Origin: Actinomycetota bacterium
GTDB taxonomy: Bacteria > Actinomycetota > Actinomycetes > Nanopelagicales > Nanopelagicaceae
Direction of reading: 5' to 3'
NCBI GenBank assembly: GCA_009703165.1
Contig: WLGP01000020.1
Coordinates: forward strand, 1-10,006
Length of the DNA: 10,006 bases
Shown: in pieces, positions 1 through 7,000 of the stretch
How positions within the stretch are numbered: the first letter of the stretch is position 1
Layout of the letters: each line of letters opens with the position of its first letter
The notes under the pieces: generated by a model
What the model was told of the DNA's origin: nothing
Database searches by the model: none
The model's input: the letters and a program-made list of their open reading frames with translations, nothing else
Translations under genes and position numbers: made by a program

Positions 1-1604
1 ATCGCGCCAGAATCAAACCAGCAATCAATTACTTCAGGTACGCGGACCATGGTGGCCGAACATTCTTGGCAAGCAAAGGTGATGTCATCCACATATGGGC
101 GATGAGGATCGAGCTCGAGGAGATCCTTCCCGGCAAGGGCACCAAGTTCCTTGAGTGAATCAACACAAACTTCATGCTTATTTTCACAGCGCCAGATCGG
201 TAGGGGAGTTCCCCAGAATCGATTGCGAGAAAGCGCCCAATCGATATTGTTATTGAGCCAATCACCATATCGTCCGGTTTTAATTGTCTCTGGATGCCAA
301 TTGGTCTTCTCGTTCTCACGAATAAGAGCATCTTTAATCGATGTGGTGCGGATGTACCACGATGGTTGTGCGTAGTAGATCAACGCTGTGTGGCATCGCC
401 AGCAATGCGGGTAAGGGTGCTCGTATTGAAGGTGCTTGTATAAGACGCCGCGAGTTTTAAGCTCTTTGACCAGTGGCTTATCGGCATCTTTAAAGAAGAG
501 TCCACCTACCAATGCAACATCTGCAAGGAAGGTTCCATTAGGTGCGATCGGGTTAACAACTGGAAGGCCGTAGCTGCGACAGACCTGTAAATCATCTGCG
601 CCAAAGGCAGGAGCCTGGTGCACAAGACCGGTTCCATCTTCAGTCGTTACATAGGTTGCAAGAACTACAAAGTGCGAATCGGGAATCTCGATAAAGTCCA
701 AGGGGCGTTGATATGTCGTGCGCTCAAGAGTTGCACCCTTAAAGGTTTTGAGGATTTCGACTTCACCGACCAAGCTGCTGATCAGCGCTTCTGCAACAAC
801 TAAAACTTCTGATTGATCTTCATGGGTTACTCGAGCTGCGACGTAATCGACATCAGGATGTACGGCGATCGCGGTATTTGAAACTAGCGTCCAAGGAGTT
901 GTGGTCCAGACAAGAAGACTTGCTTTGAGTTCGACGAGATCGCCGGATGTAATCGGAAAACGTACGAAGACAGATGGATCTGTGACGGTCTCATAACCTT
1001 GTGCTAATTCATGATCTGAAAGGCCGGTGCCACATCGCGGGCAGTACGGTGCGACGCGATGGTCTTGTACAAGAAGACCTTTCTTCCAAATCTCTTTGAG
1101 CGACCACCAGACGCTCTCTACATATTCAGGTGACATCGTCCAATACGCTTCATCGAAATCAACCCAGAAGCCCATACGTTCTGTCATGGTTGTAAATGCA
1201 CCTACGTGGCGTGTGACAGATTCTTTACATTTATCGTTAAAGGCTGCGATGCCAAATTTTTCAATATCGCCCTTGCCAGAAAATCCAAGTTCTTTCTCGA
1301 CAGCAATCTCAACAGGGAGGCCGTGGCAATCCCATCCAGCCTTACGTGTGACGAACTTGCCCTTCATCGTATGAAAACGAGGGAAGACATCTTTAAAGAC
1401 TCGCGCTTCGATGTGGTGGGTCCCAGGCATTCCATTTGCAGTCGGTGGGCCTTCGTAGAAGGTCCAAGAGTTCTCTGGCCCCTGGCCAGCGCGCGCTGCA
1501 AGTGATCGTTCAAAGATTGATTGGTCAGCCCACATCTTCAGTATCGAGTGCTCCATTGCAGGCAGGTCAATTTGGGCTGCAAGAGGGCGAAATTGTGAGC
1601 TCAT
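1..1604 (-). CDS. ileS: Isoleucyl-tRNA synthetase, type 2 (eukaryote-like), N-terminal 534 codons; 3' end beyond the left edge
   Basis: Cytoplasmic class Ia aminoacyl-tRNA synthetase that activates isoleucine with ATP and charges tRNA-Ile. Translating the minus strand from ATG 1604-1602 gives an unbroken frame to base 1. Visible landmarks are the class I signature region around residues 52-68, where the HIGH motif reads G61-T62-H63-H64; RKAGWDCHGLPVE; a first zinc-type CPRC pair; the threonine-rich editing motif WTTTPWTL (233-240); the editing motif GTGLVHQAPAFGADD, whose last Asp (D338) matches the residue that positions the misacylated amino acid; a CWRC pair; and the WFDSG motif at the break. 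The KMSKS loop and anticodon domain lie outside the window. The start is secure because an in-frame TAG lies five codons upstream with no alternative start between. The gene is transcribed divergently from the rest of the window. The GTHHIEAR block and overall pattern fit type-2 IleRS, known in actinobacteria and eukaryotes, rather than the E. coli type. ValRS and LeuRS are less likely given these motifs. Confidence 0.96.
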   Translation of the reverse strand, partial: MSSQFRPLAAQIDLPAMEHSILKMWADQSIFERSLAARAGQGPENSWTFYEGPPTANGMPGTHHIEARVFKDVFPRFHTMKGKFVTRKAGWDCHGLPVEIAVEKELGFSGKGDIEKFGIAAFNDKCKESVTRHVGAFTTMTERMGFWVDFDEAYWTMSPEYVESVWWSLKEIWKKGLLVQDHRVAPYCPRCGTGLSDHELAQGYETVTDPSVFVRFPITSGDLVELKASLLVWTTTPWTLVSNTAIAVHPDVDYVAARVTHEDQSEVLVVAEALISSLVGEVEILKTFKGATLERTTYQRPLDFIEIPDSHFVVLATYVTTEDGTGLVHQAPAFGADDLQVCRSYGLPVVNPIAPNGTFLADVALVGGLFFKDADKPLVKELKTRGVLYKHLQYEHPYPHCWRCHTALIYYAQPSWYIRTTSIKDALIRENEKTNWHPETIKTGRYGDWLNNNIDWALSRNRFWGTPLPIWRCENKHEVCVDSLKELGALAGKDLLELDPHRPYVDDITFACQECSATMVRVPEVIDCWFDSGA

Positions 1605-1625
1605 AAGGCCTTGAGTCTAATGCAG
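1605..1625 (-). promoter_or_regulatory. Candidate ileS promoter (-10 TAGACT) and start region
   Basis: Read on the minus strand, TAGACT occupies 1619-1614 and fits the actinobacterial -10 pattern TANNNT. Nine bases separate it from the ATG at 1604, so transcription would begin within a few bases of the start codon. The only ribosome-binding-like sequence is AAGG (1612-1609), four bases before ATG and part of the palindrome AAGGCCTT; it would be at the very 5' end of the transcript or missing from it. No good -35 hexamer is visible. The same hexamer precedes hisD. Confidence 0.4.
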
Positions 1626-1644
1626 GGCAGTTGGCCAGCCGTAA

Positions 1645-1664
1645 TCGCGCCATTCCTCACGCGA
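1645..1664. other. Small inverted repeat in the divergent ileS/DksA-like intergenic region
   Basis: TCGCG (1645-1649) and CGCGA (1660-1664) form a 5-base inverted repeat with a 10-base spacer, in the middle of the only divergent intergenic region of the window. It could be an operator for a dimeric regulator serving both directions, but a 5-base arm is short enough to be chance. There is no T-run, so it is not a terminator. Confidence 0.15.
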
Positions 1665-1750
1665 GTCTGACTTTTTCGCCAGAATAAATCCACCTTCATA
1701 TATGAGTGGCATATTTGGTAGAAGGAGAAAAAGAGCATAAGGTGCGCGGC

Positions 1751-2554
1751 GTGTCAGCAAAAAAGGTAGCGAAGAAGGCGGCGAAGAAGGCCCCTGCCAA
1801 GAAGGCTGCAGTAAAGAAGGTTGCTAAGAAAGCGCCAGCGAAGAAGGCCCCTGCCAAGAAGGCTGTCACGAAGAAGGCCCCTGCCAAGAAGGTTGTGGCG
1901 AAGAAGGCTCCAGTAAAGAAGGCAGCGCCAGTTAAAAAGGCAGCGCCAGTTAAAAAAGCTCCGGGAAAACCTTTTCCATCGAAGGCGGGAAAGCCAACAC
2001 TTACCGTTGATGAGAAGTCACAGACAGTCTCTGTCGCAACAGTTGTAGCACCAGTTGCCGCGCCAGTTGTTGAAGAGCGTCGACTTGTTATGCCACCTCC
2101 ACCACGCCCGGTAAAGAGTGGAAAGAAGGTTGCACCGCTTAAGCCAATTAAGTCAGCACCAACTCCTGTGACTGCGGCAGCAGGTGAGACTCCTTGGAGT
2201 GCAACAGAGCTCAAAGCCATTCGAGTAGAACTGACTAAAGAGCTGGCTCGCCTCAAGCAAGAATTAGAACTCGTTGAAGCTGAGATGGAAGAGTTGATCG
2301 CAGACTCTGGTGAAGGCGCCGGCGATGATCAGGCAGATTCTGGAACAAAGACTTTTGAGCGCGAACATGAGATGTCACTTGTGATCAATGCCCGCGATAT
2401 GGTCTTGCAGACAGAGCGCGCTCTTGAGCGTATTGAAAATAAGAGTTATGGAAACTGCGAAGATTGTGCAAACCCAATTGGTAAAGAGCGCCTACAAGTA
2501 TTTCCACGCGCAACTCTCTGCATGATCTGCAAGCAGAAAGAAGAGCGACGCTAA
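1751..2554 (+). CDS. DksA/TraR-family C4 zinc-finger protein with a histone-H1-like lysine/alanine-rich N-terminal tail
   Basis: From GTG 1751 the product has 267 residues. Residues 1 to about 72 are a chain of AKKA/APAKK/APVKK units with 14 KK pairs, like the tails of histone H1-like and actinobacterial HU proteins. A Pro/Val/Ala-rich linker follows to about 150, then two predicted helices (about 150-182 and 200-230) forming a DksA-type coiled coil. A D-x-x-D pair (D193, D196) sits where DksA carries its coiled-coil-tip aspartates. A C4 zinc finger ends the protein: C236-x2-C239-x17-C257-x2-C260, with the family pattern IGKERL..P.A..C. DksA family members act in the RNA polymerase secondary channel; the basic tail suggests nucleic-acid binding (inference). 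Start is uncertain: GTG 1751 has AAGG eight bases upstream; GTG 1742 lies 14 bases after a strong AAGGAG (1722-1727); GTG 1706 is the longest option. The stop is two bases before lspA, so the two are probably cotranscribed. Confidence 0.88.
   Translation: MSAKKVAKKAAKKAPAKKAAVKKVAKKAPAKKAPAKKAVTKKAPAKKVVAKKAPVKKAAPVKKAAPVKKAPGKPFPSKAGKPTLTVDEKSQTVSVATVVAPVAAPVVEERRLVMPPPPRPVKSGKKVAPLKPIKSAPTPVTAAAGETPWSATELKAIRVELTKELARLKQELELVEAEMEELIADSGEGAGDDQADSGTKTFEREHEMSLVINARDMVLQTERALERIENKSYGNCEDCANPIGKERLQVFPRATLCMICKQKEERR
1783..1954 (+). repeat. Imperfect tandem DNA repeats encoding the lysine/alanine tail
   Basis: A roughly 24-base unit beginning GAAGAAGGCCCCTGCCAAGA occurs almost identically at 1783-1807, 1840-1864 and 1870-1893. 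Further on, an 18-base unit (AAGGCAGCGCCAGTTAAA) is perfectly duplicated in tandem at 1919-1936 and 1937-1954. The copies are identical at synonymous positions, which points to recent duplication or slippage within the gene and not only selection on the protein. All units keep the reading frame. Confidence 0.85.
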
Positions 2555-2556
2555 AG

Positions 2557-3060
2557 GTGCCTCTGGCAAGATTTACCACGTACTGGCAACGCCTCTACTT
2601 TCTCGGGGCCATTATTTGGGCAATCGATTACACAACTAAGGGCTGGGCTCTCAATAACCTGAGCCAACGTGAACCGCGCGAGATTCTTGGCTCCTTCTTA
2701 CAACTTCGTCTGGTCTTTAATCCTGGCGCTGCCTTTAGTTTTGGAACGAGCGTCACCTTTATCTTTACTATTCTCGCCTTGGCTGCGATAGCAGTTATTG
2801 CTTACTACGCAATTAAAATTGAGAATCGCTGGTGGGCTGCCGTCCTTGGGTTAGCTCTCGGCGGCATCTTAGGAAATCTCACAGATCGCATCTTTCGCGC
2901 TCCAGCATGTTTTAACGGCCATGTCATCGATTGGATCGAACTTCCTCGTTGGCCGGTCTTTAACGTTGCAGACATCGCGATTGTCTGCGCCGCGCTACTA
3001 TCAGTACTGCTTGTCGCTAAGGAGATTCCTCCTTTTGCCCCACCGGGTGCGCAGAAGTAA
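2557..3060 (+). CDS. lspA: Lipoprotein signal peptidase (signal peptidase II)
   Basis: Integral membrane aspartyl protease that cleaves the signal peptide of prolipoproteins after Lgt has lipidated the lipobox cysteine. The 167 residues match the usual size. Family motifs are all present: D24 near the end of the first membrane segment, N55-P-G-A-A-F60 after the extracytoplasmic strand, GGILGNLTDR with catalytic D110, and FNVADIAI with catalytic D139. Four hydrophobic segments can be seen at about 13-32, 66-87, 93-108 and 138-156; the C-terminus (PPFAPPGAQK) is a short cytoplasmic tail. It starts at GTG two bases after the TAA of the upstream gene, with only a weak AAGAG purine stretch, so translation is probably coupled to the DksA-like gene. 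Globomycin would be the expected inhibitor from family knowledge. Confidence 0.96.
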   Translation: MPLARFTTYWQRLYFLGAIIWAIDYTTKGWALNNLSQREPREILGSFLQLRLVFNPGAAFSFGTSVTFIFTILALAAIAVIAYYAIKIENRWWAAVLGLALGGILGNLTDRIFRAPACFNGHVIDWIELPRWPVFNVADIAIVCAALLSVLLVAKEIPPFAPPGAQK

Positions 3061-3084
3061 TCCAGCAGCATTCTGGGTTTCATT

Positions 3085-3091
3085 AAGGGAG
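3085..3091 (+). promoter_or_regulatory. Shine-Dalgarno sequence of the pseudouridine synthase gene
   Basis: AAGGGAG lies four bases before ATG 3096 in the 35-base gap after lspA. It is the clearest ribosome-binding site in the window and fixes this start. It contrasts with the missing sites before dnaE and hisD, and indicates that this gene is translated from a leadered, probably polycistronic, mRNA. Confidence 0.75.
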
Positions 3092-3095
3092 TTTC

Positions 3096-4034
3096 ATGGC
3101 TAGAGAATTACGCACCCTGAGCGTTCCTGAGGGTGTCGCTGGAGAACGTATCGATAGCGCGTTAGTACGCGTTCTCGGTCTCTCTCGCTCTGCCATTGTT
3201 CGCCTCATCGACGATGGCGATATCACCTGTGCAGGTGCACCTCTTGGAAAATCTGATCGCGTTACTGCAGGGCAAGTCATTGAAGTACTTCTTCCCGATA
3301 CAGTCGAGAGAGAGCCAATTCCCCTTACCCCACTTGAGGGTTTAGATATTGTCTACAACGATGATCACATCTTGGTGATCAATAAACCTGTGGGATGTGC
3401 TGCGCATCCAAGTCCAGGTTGGCACGGTCCAACAGTTGTTGGCGCTCTTGCCGCTGCCGGTTACACAATCTCTACATCAGGTGCGCAAGAGCGTGCAGGT
3501 ATCGTGCATCGACTCGATGTTGGAACAAGTGGGCTAATGGTCGTTGCAAAGACTGATCGCGCCTTTACTGTTTTAAAAGAGGCATTTCGTACCCGCAGCG
3601 TTGATAAGACCTATCACGCACTTATTCAAGGACATATTGATCCTCCCACCGGAACCATTGATGCACCGATCGATCGCCACCCAAAGGTTGATCATCGCTT
3701 TGCAGTTGTGGCAGATGGCAAAGAGAGCATCACTCACTACGAGTTGATTGAGTATTACCGCGCTGTGACGATGGTGAAGGTAGAGCTAGAGACTGGTCGC
3801 ACCCATCAGATTCGCGTGCACTTCAACGCCTTGGGCCACCCACTTGTTGGCGACACTATCTATGGCGCAGATCCTGTTCTGGCGAAGGCGTTACAGATGT
3901 CACGTCCGTGGCTACATGCCAAAGAACTCCGCTTTGATCACCCGATCACGGGCGAGTCGATGGAGTTCAAGGCTCCATATCCAGATGACCTTCAGGCTTG
4001 TCTGGCGTTGCTATCCGATGCTGTCATTCCGTAA
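3096..4034 (+). CDS. rluD: RluA/RluD-family 23S rRNA pseudouridine synthase
   Basis: The 312-residue protein has an N-terminal S4 RNA-binding domain (about 13-68, with LSRSAIVRLIDDGDI) and a RluA-type catalytic domain. The catalytic motif VHRLDVGTSGLMVVAKT contains the nucleophilic Asp D141. The uridine-pocket block GRTHQIRVH is at 234-242 and is followed by HPLVGDTIYG. Members isomerise specific uridines to pseudouridine in 23S rRNA. In the RluD subgroup these lie in helix 69, but the exact target cannot be read from sequence, so the symbol is by family and gene order. Actinobacteria commonly carry this gene directly after lspA. ATG 3096 is supported by AAGGGAG. The stop is 19 bases before dnaE. 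Confidence 0.9.
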   Translation: MARELRTLSVPEGVAGERIDSALVRVLGLSRSAIVRLIDDGDITCAGAPLGKSDRVTAGQVIEVLLPDTVEREPIPLTPLEGLDIVYNDDHILVINKPVGCAAHPSPGWHGPTVVGALAAAGYTISTSGAQERAGIVHRLDVGTSGLMVVAKTDRAFTVLKEAFRTRSVDKTYHALIQGHIDPPTGTIDAPIDRHPKVDHRFAVVADGKESITHYELIEYYRAVTMVKVELETGRTHQIRVHFNALGHPLVGDTIYGADPVLAKALQMSRPWLHAKELRFDHPITGESMEFKAPYPDDLQACLALLSDAVIP

Positions 4035-4038
4035 GTGC

Positions 4039-4053
4039 TAATTTAGCCAGCCT
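4039..4053 (+). promoter_or_regulatory. Candidate dnaE promoter (-10 TAATTT) giving a near-leaderless transcript
   Basis: TAATTT (4039-4044) fits TANNNT and ends nine bases before ATG 4054, the same spacing as for ileS. No purine-rich ribosome-binding site exists in the 19-base gap. Transcription would start within a few bases of the ATG. No clear -35 element is visible, and readthrough from the upstream gene is also possible. Confidence 0.35.
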
Positions 4054-7000
4054 ATGAGCGGTACTTCTTCAGAATCATTCGTGCACCTGCATGTACATAC
4101 CGAGTATTCGATGCTCGATGGTGCTGCGCGCGTGGGGGATTTAGTCGCCGAAGTTGCCCGACAAGAGATGCCTGCAATTGCTATGACAGATCATGGCAAC
4201 GTCTTTGGCGCCTTTGATTTCTATAAGCAGGCGACAAAGGTTGGCGTGAAACCGATCATCGGCATTGAGGCCTATGTCGCTCCTGAATCACGACACGAAA
4301 AGAAGCGTGTGCAGTGGGCAAGTGGTGGCGAAGATGATGTCTCAGGCGGCGGCGCATATACACATATGACAATACTTGCTGAGAATAATCAGGGTCTGGC
4401 AAATCTCTTCCGCCTCTCATCTCTTGCATCCCTTGAGGGCTATTACTACAAGCCGCGTATGGATCGCGATCTTCTCTCACGATATGCCGATGGTTTGATT
4501 GCAACGACTGGTTGCCCAGGTGGTGAAATCCAGACGCGTCTTCGTATGGGAAATTATCGTGAGGCACTTCGAGCAGCAAGTGATTATCGAGATATCTTCG
4601 GTGCAGCTAATTTCTATCTCGAAGTGATGGATCATGGCATCGATATCGAAAATCGAGTCAAGGCAGATCTCTTAAAGCTTGGCAAGGAGCTTAAATTACC
4701 GCTGCTTGCAACGAATGACCTCCACTACACATTCCACGAAGATGCCGCCGCCCACGAAGCACTGCTCTGCGTTCAATCTGGCTCAACACTTGCAGATCCC
4801 AAGCGCTTTAAATTCGACAATAGTGAGTTCTATGTAAAGACGGCGGCGCAGATGCGCGAGCTCTTCAAAGATATTCCAGAGTCATGCGATAACACCTTAC
4901 TTATTGCAGAGCGCTGCAACGTCACTCTGCGCGAAGGCGAGAACCTTCTGCCGCAATTTGATGTACCTGCAGGTGAGACAGAAGATTCTTGGCTGCGTGC
5001 ACTCTCACATAAAGGTCTCAAAAAACGTCTTGGAGATCGAACAACTCCAGAGCACATCACGCGCCTAGATTATGAACTCGATGTCATGGTCAAGATGGGA
5101 TTTCCTGGCTACTTCCTTGTTGTTGCAGATCTCTGTTCACATGCACGCAAAGTTGGAATCCGTGTAGGTCCTGGCCGTGGATCTGCTGCGGGATCACTTG
5201 TTGCCTATGCACTTGGAATTACAGGGCTTGATCCGATTGAACACGGTTTGCTCTTTGAGCGCTTCCTTAATCCAGAACGTATCTCTATGCCAGATATCGA
5301 TCTCGACTTCGACGAACGTCGCAGATCAGAGATGATTCGCTACGCAACTGAAAAGTATGGTGATGATCGCGTTGCTCAGATCATCACCTACGGAACCATT
5401 AAATCTAAACAGGCTCTTAAAGATGCAACGCGAGTACTTGGCTATCCATATGCCATTGGCGAGAAACTCACGAAGGCACTTCCACCATCTGTGATGGGTA
5501 AAGACATCACCTTGGGTGGCGTCTTTGATAAAGATGATGCCCGCCATGGCGAAGCTGGTGAGTTCCGTACCTTGTATGAGACCGATGTCGACTCCAAGCG
5601 CGTTGTAGATCTGGCACGTGGACTTGAAGGACTCAAGCGCCAGTGGGGAGTACATGCCGCTGGTGTGATCCTTTCGCGCGAACCGTTACTTGATGTCATC
5701 CCAATTCATCGCCGTGAAGCAGATGGAGCGATCATCACCCAATTCGATATGGGTGCATGCGAGGCAACTGGCCTACTCAAGATGGACTTCCTTGGTCTAC
5801 GTAACCTCTCAGTTCTCGATGATGCGCTAGTAAATATCAAACTTAATCTTGGAATCGATGTTGTCCTTGAAGATCTTCCACTCAGTGATGCCAAGACATT
5901 CGAATTGCTCGGTCGTGGTGACACATTAGGTGTATTCCAACTCGACGGTGGACCAATGCGTGCACTTCTTCGCAGCATGTCACCTGATTCATTTGCAGAT
6001 ATCTCAGCTGTTATCGCTCTCTATCGCCCAGGTCCTATGGGAGAGAACGCTCATAACAACTACGCCGATCGCAAGAACGGTCGCAAGCCAGTTGAAGCAA
6101 TTCATCCAGAACTCCGTGAGCCGCTGGCCGACATTTTGGGTGATACCTATGGCCTTATCGTCTACCAAGAGCAGGTAATGGCGATCGCACAGAAAGTTGC
6201 TGGCTTCTCACTCGGTCGCGCGGATCTCTTACGTAAGGCGATGGGTAAGAAGAATAAAGAGATTCTCGATAAGGAGTACATCCCGTTTGAGGCGGGAATG
6301 AAATCAAATGGTTTTGGTGATGCTGCAATTAAGCGTCTCTGGGAAGTTCTGATTCCATTCTCTGATTACGCATTTAACCGCGCACACTCTGCCGGATACG
6401 GTGTGGTCTCGTTCTGGACGGCTTACCTCAAGGCAAATTACCCAACTGAATATATGGCCGCCCTACTTACAAGTGTGCGTGACGATAAAGATAAATCTGC
6501 TCTCTATCTCTCTGAATGTCGCCGCATGGGTATCAATGTCTTGCCACCTGATGTCAACGAATCAAATGCGGAGTACACACCGCGCGGTAAAGATATTCGC
6601 TTTGGTCTTGCTGCAATTCGAAACGTTGGCGAAGGAGTCGTAGCTTCAATTAAGAGCGCCAGAGAGAGTAAGGGAGCCTTTACATCCTTCGGTGATTTCC
6701 TTGCAAAGGTCGATGCCCAGGTTTGCAATAAGAAGACCATCGAATCTTTGATTAAAGCCGGAGCCTTTGATGATCTAGGCCATCACCGCAAAGCTCTCGT
6801 CAGCGTTCACTTGGAAGCAATCGATGCTGTCATCGAGAGCAAGCGCGCAGAAGCGATCGGCCAATTCGATCTCTTTGGAGATATCGGTGGATCGCAGGTC
6901 AGCGGATTAGAGATTGATATCCCACAAGGCGAATGGGATAAGGCAACGCTCCTTGCCTTCGAACGCGAAATGCTTGGACTCTACGTTTCAGATCATCCTC

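Noticed and set aside
1027..1505. Plus-strand frames of 115 and 99 codons
   Set aside because: They lie wholly opposite the ileS catalytic domain, whose motifs are unambiguous on the minus strand. The products look like nothing recognisable.
1605..1705. Search for an ileS T-box riboswitch
   Set aside because: The region is too short and lacks the conserved T-box core. A GGTGGA stretch on the minus strand is not followed by the required sequence.
1696..2256. Minus-strand open frame of 186 codons with Phe/Ala/Gly-rich repeats
   Set aside because: It is the antisense of the lysine/alanine repeat of the DksA-like gene. Its low-complexity FAGAFF pattern is a by-product of the AAG/GCC-rich coding strand, and it has no recognisable domain.
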